Made by a program: the position numbers and the translations under genes
NCBI GenBank assembly: GCA_030063045.1
Contig: JAQSEB010000139.1
Location: 62,001-126,000 of the forward strand
DNA from: Pratylenchus scribneri
Lineage: Eukaryota > Nematoda > Chromadorea > Rhabditida > Pratylenchidae
Length of the DNA: 64,000 nucleotides
Reading direction: 5' to 3'
Notes under the pieces: generated by a model
The model's input: only the letters and a program-made list of their open reading frames with translations
Told to the model about the DNA's origin: nothing
Databases searched by the model: none
Shown here: piece after piece, positions 1-12,900 of the stretch
How the letters are laid out: each line of letters begins with the position of its first letter
Numbering within the stretch: position 1 is the stretch's first letter

Positions 1-62
1 GAAAAATTTTTTGCTTAAAATTTTTCATAAAATTATAATTTTATAAAATACAATTCTCAATT

Positions 63-365
63 CTAAGCCTTCAACTCTTTTATCCCGCATTTACGTCTTT
101 TGTGCTGTTTGAAATGTTCCGGTGATGGCTGATGAGCTTCTTCATGTTCCCTCTCCCTTTCTCCAATTCCAACAAATTCGAAGCCATCCGCCGGCTCCAC
201 CAAAGCCAATGGGCCATGATGGATTTCCGATTGGATTGGTGGCCTTGGGGTAATCCGAATTGGAGGGCGAAGGAGGGCGGAGGCAATGGCCACAATGAAG
301 AGAATGAGGTAGATAATGAGATGGAGGGGAATTATGATGGATGGCCAATAATGATTTTGGGCCAT
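63..365 (-). CDS. short secreted precursor-like protein (hypothetical)
   Basis: A single-exon frame of 100 codons from an ATG at 365 to a TAG at 63-65. The protein has a hydrophobic stretch at about residues 9-31 that fits a signal peptide or anchor. A proline- and glutamate-rich middle follows, then a basic tail with a KRRK cluster, a possible dibasic processing site. The plus-strand frame over the same bases is tryptophan-rich, as expected for an antisense shadow. No family was recognised. A neuropeptide or other processed secreted precursor is possible, but no amidation signal (Gly before a basic pair) is present. The true start could lie in an exon to the right. Confidence 0.45.
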   Translation of the reverse strand: MAQNHYWPSIIIPLHLIIYLILFIVAIASALLRPPIRITPRPPIQSEIHHGPLALVEPADGFEFVGIGEREREHEEAHQPSPEHFKQHKRRKCGIKELKA

Positions 366-1607
366 TTCGAAGGAGGGAAAAGCCGAGAGGCGTTTAAGGA
401 GGGAAAATTACATCCAAAAAGAATTCATCATATTTGGGAATTTGAGTGTTTTTTAGGGAAATGAGGGAAGCTTTGGCCAGCAAAAAGAAGGAAACAAAGA
501 GAAATTGTGGCCAATTATGTTCCGCACCAATATTGTGTATTATTCTCTATCTTCCCTCTTTCCGTAGGCGCGAAAATTTCGCGGAAATGGACGACACTTT
601 TGGGGGTGGTCTTGGAAAGTTGGACATGTGAGACCTAACAAAAGAAAGCACACACAAAACAATTTATGGTGGATGGAAAATCGGTCCTTTCCTTCAATTC
701 CTTTATTTCCTCTTTGTTGGTTTTGCATTGTTTTTACTCTGTTTAATTATCTTTTATTTTAATTAATTTGATATTTGTTTGTAGAATTTGCATAAAAAGT
801 TGATCTGATAATAGTTAGAAAAATACATTTTTCTATAATTAGTAATTAAAAAATATTCCATTGTTCCCAATTCCCATGTCCTCCGTGATCCGTGTCCATC
901 ATATTCATTTAAATTGGCTACAGGGTACAGGCATTAATTGAAGATTACATCATTTTTCCTTAGAATTGGACAAACAACAAACTATTTAAATTAAACCATC
1001 ATTCATTATTACAATTGCAGATATACTTAATTTTTAAGCAGGGATTAGAGAATTCTGTGTTTAATTGGGTGAATATTTTATGCAAATTTGCCTCCAAAAT
1101 ATTTGTACAATTAAAGCGAAAAATTGATCAAATTGGAATAGGATGCCCAATTTCCACTGCAAATTGCAATTTTAAATTCAATTAGAGAGGAGACATATAG
1201 ACCAAATTTTGAAGGACGAATAAATTAAAATTTACCCAGCAGCATTTTCTCTATCCGCAATTTCATTTTTATTTAACATTAAAATTTTGCACTTGGGAAG
1301 GTCATGCGCGAATTTCCGCTGCCCATTTTTGGGTCACATTTGTTCGCCATATTTGCTGCCAGCAGCATTCATTTTTGCATTCACCGACCGACCGACAAAG
1401 GCCGTCAAATAATTCTAATCGCGGCGTTCCAATCTTTCGAAGGCCATTCTCAACCGGTCAAAATGTTTATAAAAAATGGAATGGACAGCTCTGCTGGCGC
1501 CAAAAATTCTCCAAAATCGACGAGCGCATTCCCTTCAATTCCACATTTTCATCTGCCTTCAAAAAAGGATTTGGAAGCTTCCCATCCGCTGAATAAAGCC
1601 GACTGGA
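366..1607. other. intergenic region
   Basis: AT-rich sequence between the minus-strand short ORF and the first plus-strand secreted-protein gene. Frames here are short and compositionally biased, and no exon with flanking splice sites was found. It should hold the promoters of both divergently transcribed neighbours. Confidence 0.4.
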
Positions 1608-4552
1608 ATGGGTTTAATTCTTCCCATTTTGCTTCTTTTATTGCCGTCATTTTGTCCAATTGCTGGTCAGTTTCCACTTTCCAATGAATGGATAGGGGAT
1701 AATTGAGTATCAACGGTTTTGGCTAATAGCTGAACAAGGAAACAGCCAATTAAAAAAGGCAATATACCATTTGAAAGCCTAAAGTTTCCTTTAAAAAGTG
1801 GCTTTTACCTTTTACATTTTATAAAATCCACCTTTTTCTAAAGTTGCAAGCCTTTGAGTGTAATAAATCCGACTCTTAAGAGAAAAAGCCATTTATTTTA
1901 AAAAAATTTTTTAAATTTTCAAAAAAGAGATAAGCCACTTCTTAGAGGACATTTGTGGCTTTCAAATGGCATATCGCCTTTCTGAATTGGTTGATTCCTT
2001 GCTGAGCTAGAGGCCAAAAGAACGGAATAAGTCCTCAAATGGCGGTAATTAATTATCCTCTTTGGAGAATTAATAATGGAAGGAATTCACTCACTGAATT
2101 TGTGTCTATAAAATGCAAAAAAATAACCAAAATATACGAATTTACAAAATAAGAGAGTTAAAATTGAAAAATTCATCAAAAATGGTATCAATTAAGTCTT
2201 CATTTCTGTTATTTCCCTTTAATAAAATGTTAATTAAATTGAACGCCCATTTCCAGCAGCCGGAACCTTGCCGACTCCATCCTTGGCCAACAAATCCATT
2301 CCCTTTCAAGTTGGCCTTTTGTTGGCCAAATCCGCCAAAAAGGCTACTTCGACCGATGCCAATGGCCAATTCCTTCAATATGGCGATGAATTGAAGGGAG
2401 AGGACGATGAAAATAAAGGCATTGAAGAATTGGATGGAAATTGCCACTTTGCATTGGCCAATCGCCTAAAATCCCAATTGAAAGGAAATTTACTGAATTT
2501 TGATCAAAATTTGTTGGCACAAATTTTAATGGCTGAGAAACGAGAGAAAATTTGCCGGTAAAAATTGGAAGGAAATTTTTAATTTTAAATGTTTTTAAAA
2601 AAGTATTTATTCTGCCCAATCCGCTGAATTGAACGAATGCATTGGCCAAAATGCCAATGCCCAATTGCATCCAATCCATTTGCTGCTTCAATCAATTTGT
2701 GGCCAATTTGCCGAAGCATTGGTGGCAAATGGCCAATGCCTTTCCGAATTGCAAATTGGTCGATTGGAGGGGCAATGCACCAAGGTTGAAATAATGAATT
2801 AATTAATAGGGAATTTTATTATATCTAATTTTTTTTTATTTGCCTTAATTTCCCTCATTCTCCCAACCAATTCCCCTCTCCTTTTCTCCCTTCCCTCTTT
2901 AAATATCCATTCCCATTCCCACCCTCTCGCTTACGACCATACCGCGTTGAATGCACGCCATCCCGTCCGATCTGGCAAGTTAAGCAACGCTGGGCCCCCT
3001 TAGTACTTGGAACGGAGACGTCCTGGGAATCGGGGGTGTCGTAAGCTTTTTTCAATATTTTTGGGTAAATTTTACATTTTTTAGGCAATTTTATTAAGGG
3101 AAATAATTTTTTAGACACGTAGAAATGGAAACTATACGATGGAAATTATTTTTTACACAATTAACTATAAAAAAAGAGACAAAATTCGTTGCTAATTATT
3201 TTAATAAAAAATATTTTCCCAAATTAATAATTAAATAATTTTCCTCTAGGCTTGTCAACGCCAAGCCGAATCCGCCTCGATGCCAATTCAAAAACGTTCC
3301 TCGAATGCCAAAACATCTTCAATCATTTTTGGCTCATCCGCATGCCAACTGGCCTTGTGCTCAATAAATTGTTTTGGCACACAATTGAGTGAATGTGCCG
3401 AAGAGGTCGAGCCCAAAGGGGATCCGGCCCAGCTGAAAGCAATGATCGACCAATTGGCCGGCATTCAAATGCTCGCTGGAATAATCGCTCAAAAAGGATC
3501 ATCGCCTGAATTTGTGCAATCAATGCTGATTGGGGAACAAATTCCAATGGAATGCGCACAATTCATTGGGAAAGCCGGTGAGAAATGATGAAAATAAAAA
3601 TATTGAAAATGTTGAAAAGATTGTAACGGTTCTGAAGCTATCCTAAATATAGATTTAATTCATGAAGACCCAGGACTACTTAGGTTTTGGTTAGGTTTAA
3701 CGTTTAACTAATTCGAACTTAATTTTGAACCATTAAACCAAAATCGGTTTAAGTTTTGAACAATTAAACCAAAATCGGTTTAAGTTTTGAACCATTAAAC
3801 TAAAATCGGTTTAAGTTTTGAACCATTAAACCAAAATCGGTTTAAGTTTTGAACCATTAAACCACAATCGGTTTAAGTTTTGAACAATTAAACCAAAATC
3901 GGTTTAAGTTTTGAACCATTAAACTAAAATCGGTTTAAGTTTTGAACCATTAAACCACAATCGGTTTAAGTTTTGAACAATTAAACCAAAATCGGTTTAA
4001 GTTTTGAACCATTAAACTAAAATCGGTTTAAGTTTTGAACCATTAAACCAAAATCGGTTTAAGTTTTGAACCATTAAACCAGAATCGGTTTAAGTTTTGA
4101 ACAATTAAACCAAAATCGGTTTAAGTTTTGAACCATTAAACTAAAATCGGTTTAAGTTTTGAACCATTAAACCAAAATCGGTTTAAGTTTTGAACCATTA
4201 AACCAAAATGTGTTTAAACCGTTTAATACCCTTTAATTGTTGACCAAACCATTAAAAATTATATACAATTCAATGCGTCTTGACCAGCTCTATCCAATTT
4301 TGGGTATATTGTTGCGAATATAGGACAAACCCTCCTTAAACCATTACAAACATTTTGGACATTATTTAATCTTTCTTCGGCGGCAATTTCAATAATCTTT
4401 TCCATAAATTAAATATTATATCTCTTTTTATAGTTACATCTGCCAATTTTGTGGCCCCACACGATGCCGAACCATCATCATTGCCGAATGGTGATGTCCA
4501 ACAACAACAAATTCCTTTAGAAAGGGCTAAACGCGCTGTCGGTGGCCAATGA
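1608..4552 (+). CDS. secreted cysteine-containing protein A (328 aa, 5 exons)
   Basis: Exons are 1608-1665, 2257-2557, 2604-2784, 3250-3577 and 4434-4552. All phases agree and give 328 residues and a TGA stop. Exon 1 encodes a strong signal peptide (MGLILPILLLLLPSF). The mature part is helical, rich in Ala, Gln and Leu, with about a dozen cysteines concentrated in exons 3-4. It ends in a basic, hydrophilic tail (RAKRAVGGQ). Introns use GT-AG; the acceptor before 2604 has a weak pyrimidine tract. Intron 1 holds an FB1 foldback, intron 3 a 5S rRNA gene and intron 4 a minisatellite. The family was not recognised. Its build resembles the next gene (6990-13130), so a tandem family of secreted proteins is inferred. 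AATAAA-like signals follow the stop. Confidence 0.72.
1720..2018. mobile_element. FB1 foldback (MITE-like) copy in intron 1 of gene A
   Basis: An imperfect inverted repeat of about 300 bp. The left arm runs from a TTTGGC(C)ATA-like end through AAAAAGTGGCTT. The right arm is its complement, with AGCCACTTTTTAGAGGACAT-like sequence absent only by a few changes. The same element recurs about 17 times in the window. It has no coding capacity, so it would be non-autonomous. Confidence 0.7.
2929..3047 (+). rRNA. 5S ribosomal RNA
   Basis: A 119-bp sequence that begins GCTTACGACCAT and ends GTCGTAAGCT, so its ends pair as helix I of 5S rRNA. The internal control region is recognisable (AAGTTAAGCAACGCTGGGC), as is the conserved TAGTACTTGG block. 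The pattern matches nematode 5S genes. An AT-rich TTTAAATAT motif lies about 30 bp upstream. The gene sits inside intron 3 of secreted-protein gene A, on the same strand. Only one copy is in the window, so it is a dispersed copy or the edge of a scattered family. No SL1 RNA gene was found beside it. Confidence 0.95.
3047..3052 (+). terminator. RNA polymerase III T-run terminator
   Basis: A run of six T immediately at the 3' end of the 5S rRNA gene, the standard Pol III stop signal. It supports the copy being intact and transcribable. Confidence 0.8.
3735..4215 (+). repeat. 31-bp minisatellite (about 15 units) in intron 4 of gene A
   Basis: Tandem units of 31 bp with core GGTTTAAGTTTTGAACC. 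Units differ at two positions (GAACAATT/GAACCATT and AAACCAAAA/AAACTAAAA/AAACCACAA). The variants recur in blocks of three or four units, so the array has a higher-order structure. A short FB2 remnant follows to about 4390. Confidence 0.9.
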
Positions 4553-5326
4553 TGAATTTGAAGAAATGTGCAAAATAAATTGAAGAAATTATTTATTTTT
4601 ACTAATTATTACTCCCATTTTTGGGTTCAATAATTTAATTTATCAATAAAAATGTGTGCAATAATTGCTGAATCTACGACGAAAGTGATGATGGCGTGAA
4701 TTAAATTTAAGCGCAATTCCGATTTTGGAAGTAAATGTCACTGGTTTTTGGAACATTTCTTTGAATTAATTAAAAAATGTCCCTTTAATATTTGTCTCAT
4801 TCACTTTTCATGCTTCTTCCCTTATATAACCGTAGAATAAATCTCATCAGAATATCCAATTCAATCCACAAAATTCAATTCAAATCCCACATAAATTCTG
4901 CGGAAAACTCGCACAGCTTCCATTCATCATCCACCGCTCGGTTCAATTCCTGCCACCACCTTTCTCTATATTCAGTTCATTGCCTTCATATAATCGCATT
5001 AAATCCCATATTATTTGCCCCACATTTTCCCGCATTTGCTCCTCGCTTTCTTCTTATGCTTCCTATATTCCCCAAAGGTGGATTCATTTAATATTATCAA
5101 TCATAAATGGGAAAAGAAAGGAAGGAGAAAGGTTAAATTGGGCGATCGAGACGAGATGGAATAGTTAAATAAGGGGATTAAGTGATGATTGTGCAATTGG
5201 GGGTGTGATTTATATGATCTGCGCAAATGCCGAGAAAATCATCGGCGATTCCCAATTCATATTCATCAGAACGCACAAAAATTGTCAACATATTTTATTT
5301 ACAGAAGAGAAGGTCGTTTTATATCG

Positions 5327-5762
5327 AAATCGTCCGGGGTCATTTCCACAATATGTAAAGGGCAATACAAATATGGGCACTCCACAATGGTACAAATACA
5401 TATAGGCGTTTTCGATTATAATAAATCAGAAACCGGTTTTAGACCCTACAAACCTTATACCATTTTGTAGATCTCATCGAGACGCATCGAATGGTATATG
5501 ATATGTTATGGTTTGGTCAAAATTAAATGATATTAAATCATTTTTCAAATTTTTGGTTTTAAACTCTTTTATTTCGACCAAACCATCACAAATTATATAC
5601 CAATCAACGCGTCTTGATGAATCTACAAAATGGTATAAGGTTAGCAGGGTCTATACTCTATAACAGGTTTCTGATTTATTATAATCGAAAATGTCTATAT
5701 TTGTACCATTGTGGAATGCCCATATTTATATTTTATACTATTGTGGAAATGACATAGCACTT
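5327..5762. mobile_element. FB2 foldback (MITE-like) element
   Basis: Terminal inverted repeats: GGGGTCATTTCCACAA at the left and TTGTGGAAATGACATAGCAC at the right. Inside, the arms pair through AGAAACCGGTTTTAGACCCT and GATCTCATCGAGACGCATCG with their complements. There is no coding capacity. Other copies lie at 14228 and 14897. Confidence 0.7.
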
Positions 5763-5794
5763 ATCGAAACTGATGACGATTCAGCGCTTGGGCC

Positions 5795-6100
5795 AATTCT
5801 TTTGGCCCATATCTCAACAAGGAAGCAACCAATTCAGGAAGGCGATATGCCATTTTAAAGCCCTAAATGTCCTCTAAAAAGTGGCAAAACTAATTTTTGA
5901 AAATTTAAAACATTTTATGAAATAAGCGATTTTTCCTCAAGAAGTCGGGTTTGTTACATTCAAAAACATGTAACATTTAAAAAGAAGAAATTTATAAAAG
6001 AGAAGCCACCACTTTTTAGAAGACACTTTGAGTTTTCCAAAATTATATTGCCTTCTCCGATAAATTATTGCCTCGCTGGGATATGACCAAAACATTGGTC
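5795..6100. mobile_element. FB1 foldback copy
   Basis: Begins TTCTTTTGGCCCATATCTCA and ends in the diverged complement (GATATGACCAAAACAT). The arms share the CCTCTAAAAAGTGGC and ACTTTTTAGAAGACA blocks typical of the family. Confidence 0.7.
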
Positions 6101-6989
6101 CAAACAACCTAATGTTTTTATGTGATGATTCATGCATTCAATTCACAAAAATTATTATTCACCAATATTAGTGTCCACTGTCCATTCATTCATTCATTGT
6201 TTTAGTGAGCTCTCCAAAATATCTGTTATCCATTTTTGAAGTGGCCACCATTGCTGTTGGAAAACCTGTCCATCCATCCAATTTTGCCCTCAAATTCATG
6301 TATGGAATCTACCGCATTGCTTTAATTATTATTATTTTCCGCGCATGAATCAGTAGAGCAAATTTACGGAACAAAATCCAACCTCGGTTGGATTATTCCC
6401 TATGTCCATTCCCCAGTGGATATATGCGCCTGCCTCTTATAAAGTGCGGCGCATAAAAATTTGCCTCTGGATGGTGACCATTATTATTGGGGAGAAGGGG
6501 GGGAGGATATAATGGACTGGATCGCCGGATAATTCTGCATGGATTGGCCCTCACATTCACAGTTCACACACAAATAAATCTGCGCTTTATTTTTTTTTGT
6601 TGATGCACAAAGTTTCAGGCATGGCTTAAAAAGCTTTGCGAAAATTCCATAAAAATTCCTTTTTTTAAATTCTTTTAAAATAATTGGGAATAAAATTTTT
6701 TTTCATATTTTTTATAGGAGCAGCTCATGTTGAATAGATGCTAATAGACGAAAAAATATTTAAATTTTCCCCATAAATCCGCTTCGCATACTTCTAATGG
6801 GTCCCCTTTTTGTCATTGAAGCATAAATTTAGCGAGGGTGAAAAATTTGCTCCGCGGCTTTTCTACTAGCCAACTTTAAGCTTTTGTGAAAATTTCGCAC
6901 TAAAAATTTTGCTTTTTAATTCTTTTATAAAAATATTTTTTTTCCATATTTAATAGCCGAAATATATTTTAATTTTCCAATTCTCCAAA

Positions 6990-9900
6990 ATGTCATCATC
7001 ATTTCTTTGGCTTCCCGCCTTTCTTCTAATTTTGCCAATTTTGGCGCGAGGCCAAAATGCTGGCGGATGTGATAGCAAACAATTATTGGGCACATATTTG
7101 GGCTGCCTCAAGACCGAATTGGACCGAGAATATGGAACATTCGAGGAGGAATTGAAAGCGCACACAAGGCAAGTTGAAAAGGAACGTTGTTCTTTTTGGC
7201 CATAGCTCAAAAAGGAAGCAACCAATTCAGAAAGGCAATATGTCATTTAAAAGCTCTAAATGTCCTCTAAAAAGTGGCTATTCTAATTTTATGAAATGTT
7301 AAATCAATTTACAAAATAAGCGGCTTTTCCTCAAAGTTCTGATTCATTTACATTAAAAGGCTTGGAACATTTTTGAATTGAAGCTTTCATAAAATTTAAT
7401 TGGGCTAAATTATAGAGGAAACTCAGACCTTTAAAATGATATATCATTCTCCAAAATTGGTTAATTCATCGCTGAGATATGGCCCAAAGAGTGATGCAGG
7501 TACTCTATCGGCGGTACTCAATTGTCTCTCTTATGATTTTTCCCTCCGGCTATAAATGAGAAGAAAATAGAATACGGTACCTCAATTACTGTACTGAAAT
7601 GGAAGGAAAGGAAATTTTCCCTTCTTCGCTTTTCTTTGAAATCATGACGGAAGATAAATTGATTCCTCCCACAGGCTAAAAATGAAAAATAGTTTTTTGC
7701 CCATATCTCAGCGAGAATTTAGCCAATCTGGAAACGCGATATACCATTCAAAAGCCCAAAGTATCCTCTAAAAAGTGGCTTTTTAAATTTTATGAAATCC
7801 CTATTTAAAAAAGTTACATGTCTTTGAGTGTAATAAACCCAAATTAGCTGAAGAAAAGCCGCTTATTTTACAAATTATTTTTAATTTTCAAAAATTAGTT
7901 CAGCCACTTTTTAGAGGACATTTAGGGCTTTCAAATTGCATATCGCCTTTCTGAATTGGTTGCTTCCTTGTTGAGCTATAGCCAAAAGAACTGCTCAAAT
8001 ACCTCTAAAAATTTACAAATTATTGATCGATAAAAATTCCTTCAAATTTTCGTTCGGGTTAAAAACATAAATTATTGGCATAGAAATTGACCGAATTCTA
8101 TCCCCATTTTGAAGACGTGCTGCCGGCGTTTGCTTTGCCCAAAACATTGGTGATGCCAACAAACAGGAACGTTGCGTTTTGGCTGTGGCCGATTTGGACC
8201 AAAAGGCCTGGGACAGGAATGGACCATTGCGCGATTGTTCCATTTGCCGAACCGTGAGTGGGAAAAGGATTTCAGCAGATAAATTAGGCAGAAATTAAAG
8301 AAAAAGACAAAAATGTGTTTATTTTGTATTTTTGTGATTGAAAAATTAGCCAAATAATTGACTTATTAATGACTTGGATAAACCCCATCATGTGGGGCCG
8401 GACCAACTTTACGTCGATAATAATAACCATCAAGAACTGAACCAAATTTGATGATTTTAGTATCAAATTAAAGAGTGGCCTTTTGGCTATCAAATAATAT
8501 TAATTTTATTTAAAGTGGTCAAAAATTGATGGAATTATAACCAAAAAACCAATCAAGGTTTCGCTAATCCACAATAAAAAATGATATAAACGGTTTTTTG
8601 GTCATAAATCCGAAAATTATGAATCAATTTAAATAAAATTAATATCAATGGATAGCCAAAAATCTGCTCTTTAATTTGATATCAAAATCAACAAAATTGG
8701 TTCACTTCTTGATGAATTAATTAAATGAAAATAATGCCTAAATATCATTCAAAATGACCCACGGATTAGCGAAATTTTAATTGGAATTTTAGGCAATCAT
8801 TTCTGAACCATCTTGAATAAATTAATGTCAATGGATAGCCAAAAGACTGCTCTTTAACTTAATATTAAAATCATTAAAATTAGCTCAATGATTGATGAGT
8901 TATTAAATAAAAAATGCGACAAGTTGGCTCTACAATTTATAGTGAAAGTCAATTTAAATGTTTTTTTTTGCGCATAACTTCAACAATTTTAGAATAATTT
9001 AAAATAAAATTAATATTATTTGATAGACAAAAGTCTGCTCTTTAATTTGATATAAAAATAATCGAAATTGGTACGATTGTTGATGAGTTATTTATTATAA
9101 ATGGCGACAAGTTGGCCTACCAAATCCATATTAAAACTCATATGAAATGGTTTTTTGGGCATAATTTCACCAGTTTTGAACCAATTTAAATAAATTTTAT
9201 AATATTTGATAAACAAAAGTCCGCTCTTTAATTTGGTACTAAAATCTTCTAATTTGGTTTGGTTGTTGATGAATTAATTAAATGAATAATGTATAAAAAA
9301 TTATTCAAAATGACCCATGGATTAGCGAAATTTTAATTGGAATTTTAGGTAATCATTTTTGAACCTATTTAATTAAAATTAATATCAATGGATAGCCAAA
9401 AGTCTGCTCTTTAATTTGATACTAAAATCATTAAAATTGGTTCATTCCGTGATGAGTTATTATAAATGGCGCTTGTCTACTCCATTTTAATTCAATCATC
9501 CCCTTCTCTTTCTTTGTGAAGTTTGCCACAGGCGCAATCAAAGCAATTCTCTCAACGCCTGCGGAAGAGCAAAAATGCATTCGAGTGGAAATTAGCAAGG
9601 CAATTGCGGGCGAAGCCGAAACATGTTTGCGCAAGAAAGTGCCCAATTTCAGTGGAGTTCCGGAAATTCCCGACTTGGAGGAGGGCGCATTCTCCATTCG
9701 GGAACAGGTAAAATTATGATGAGAAAAGGATTGAAATACTATAAATAAATTCTCTATTAGTAGACCCTGGGCTATAAATTTTCAGGGATCCAATTGAGAG
9801 GGCTCTTAATAGAGAGTGGGTTTCTGATAGAGAATTTAAATATGCTAATTATAGGCAATGGGGGAATTAATTCAACACCTGGGCTATTTTTCGATCATAT

Positions 9901-12900
9901 CTAGACGAGGAATTTGCCAATTCAGGAAGGCGATATGTCAATGGAAAGCCGAAAGTTTCCTCTATAAAGTGGCCTAATTTAAATTTTATGAAATCCGCCT
10001 TTAAAAAGGCTACATACATGTCTTTGAGTGTGATAAACCCGATTTTTGGAGGAAAAGCCGCTTATTTTACAAAATGTTTTATGTTTCAAAAAATTAGTTT
10101 AGCATAGCCACTTTTTAGAGGATATTTAGGGCTTTCAAATGGCATATCGCCTTCCTGAATTGGTTGCTTCCTTGTTGAGATATGGCCAAAAGAATAGGCC
10201 CAGGTACTCAATATGTAATTGGAATTGTCCTCTTTCGAATCATAGGAAATCCGGAAATTCATTTAAATTTGTTTTTACTTTTATTTTAATTTTTGTATAT
10301 ACCACCTAAAGGTGATCGATTCCATCTCGGACTACATTTGGATTCATTCTCGATTGGCATTTTGCGCCGAAAGGAAGCCGGAAAGGGCAACCAGCACGAA
10401 GGAATGCCTCAAATCCCCATTCCTTGGCTACTATCAAAAACATTGCCAAGGCAAGTTTCCTTATATTTTTGGGTCAATTTTTCAATTTTTAATTAAAAAA
10501 TAATTAATTGGGCCAATTTGGAATTTAAAAAAAATTAAATTTTTGGGCCAAATTTTAAATAAAAAATAAAATTTTTGGGCCAAATTTTAAATAAAAAATT
10601 AAATTTTTGGGACAAATTTTAAATAAAAAATTAAATTTTTGGGCCAAAAATAAAAAATTAAATTTTTGGGCCAAAAATAAAAAATTAAATTTTTGGGCCA
10701 AAAATAAAAAATTAAATTTTTGGGCCAAATTTTAAATAAAAAATTAAATTTTTGGGCCAAATTTTAAATAAAAAATTAAATTTTTGGGACAAATTTTAAA
10801 TAAAAAATTAAATTTTTGGGCCAATTTCGAATTAAAAATTAAATTTTTGGGCCAAATTTTAAATAAAAAATTAAATTTTTGGGCCAAATTTTAAATAAAA
10901 AATTAAATTTTTGGGCCAAATTTTAAATAAAAAATTAAATTTTTGGGCCAATTTCGAATTAAAAATTAAATTTTTGAGCCAATTTTGAATAAAAAATTAT
11001 TAAATTTTTGGGTCAAATTTAAATTAAAAAATTAGTTTAAATTTTAGGGCCAATTTCGAATTAAAAATTAAATTTTTGAGCCAATTTTGAATAAAAAATT
11101 ATTAAATTTTTGAGCCAATTTTGAATAAAAAATTATTAAATTTTTGGGTCAAATTTAAATTAAAAAATTAGTTTAAATTTTAGGGCCAATTTCGAATTAA
11201 AATTTTTGGGCAAAATTTATTAAAAAAATTTAATTTTTAATTAAAAAAATTAAAATTTTGGGCCAATTTTTAATTAAAATATAAAATTTCTATGCTATTT
11301 TCCAGCCTTAAACACCTGCGATTTGGCAGCGGCCAGCCCCACCGATTGTTTGGCCCCATTGAAGGCAACCAAAGGTGCAGTTTGTGAATGCATCGATGAG
11401 GCCAGGGATGACCTGAAACGACGAATTGCCGGAATTGCCGATGCAATTCGTGAGGCGGTGGAAGGCGGCTCACGGGCGGCACCCTCAATTGGTTCCGGCT
11501 CAAAAGTGGACCAATGTGTGGCAAATATCAAAAGACAATTGTAAGCAAAATGTGGCAAAATTGCCACCAAATTTGGATATTTTTTGGCCAATTTTTATGT
11601 TTATTTTTGACAAATTTTAACTGATGAAGAGGCTCCCTCAATCCTTGTTGAAAAATATTAAATTATTTAAAATTCCTTGAAAATTAATCAACTTTCCATT
11701 TGTTTTTTTTTAAATATGTTCTTGCCAACATCAAAAGACAATTTTAAGCAAAATGAGGCAAAAATGGCAAAAAATTAGGACATTTTTTATTGGGATTTTG
11801 GGCAAATTTTTATGGCAATATTTCAACAAATTTAATGCATAATTTGGGTAATATATTCAACTAATTCTGTACACAGATTTTAAACACCCAAAATCACCCT
11901 ATAATTTCCCAATTTAATCATAAAATTATAACCACAAAATTAGTATAAATATTTTTCCATACAATTATATTTCAAGAAATTGAATATGCCTAATATAGAA
12001 TACTAGAATAAATATAAATATTGATTTAAAAATATGCAAATATTAAATTCATAAAATCTGATTTTCCCATTGGCAACAAATTCGGAAATCTTTTCCTTGG
12101 GATTTTGGACAAATTTAATGCTTGATTAGAGCCATACATTCCTCCAATTCTTACTAAAAATATTAAATAAATTCTCTATAAAATTTATCGGCTTTTCCCT
12201 CTCCGAAAAAGGATAACCCCAACCAATGATTGGGCGGCCACAATTGACAATGCACTGAACAGTTGCATCAAAAATAAACCGTCCACTCAGAATTTGGGCA
12301 TCGATTCTTTGTTGAATGTTGGCTGCAGAAAGGTGAGCTCATATTAAAAAATATTTATTTCATTGAAAAAGGCCTAAATTTGCCGGACAAGAAATTTAAA
12401 TAAGACCACCATTTCTTTTTTAATATTGTGCCATATTTTTGGGCTATATATCAAAGAGGCAATAACCAACTTAGAAGGGGGATATACCATTTTAAAGCCA
12501 AAAGTGTCCTCTACAAATTGGCCTATTTTAAATTTTATTGAATCCAACAATGGAAAAAGTTACATGCCTTTGAGTGTAATAGACCCTAAGCTTCTGAGGA
12601 AAAGTCGCTTATTTTACAAATTATTTTAAAATTTCAAAAAAATGGGAAGCCACTTTTTAGAGGACATTTAGGGCTTTAAAATGGCATATCGCCTTCCTGA
12701 ATTGGTTGCTTCCTTGTTGAGATATGGCCAAAAGAAAGTCTTTTAGTAAGTTTGACTGAAGAGATGTTTGCCTCAAAGTATAAGGCCATTCCTTACACCT
12801 GAAACCCCCATATCTAGCCTTGTTCATTCGGGGAGGTACTAAATAAGGCCTAAAAACTCAAAGATCCTGGTTATGATCCAATAAGTAAGACACAATTTAA

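Larger units (their letters stand above)
4553..6989. other. intergenic region with two foldback elements
   Basis: No exon was found. The frames at about 4792-5168 and 5189-5470 are short and unsupported, and the latter overlaps an FB2 element. The region contains one FB2 and one FB1 copy, followed by AT-rich DNA that should hold the promoter of the gene starting at 6990. Confidence 0.45.

Noticed and set aside
2850..3250. Spliced-leader (SL1) RNA gene next to 5S rRNA
   Set aside because: This linkage is common in nematodes, but no SL1 22-mer was found near the 5S gene.
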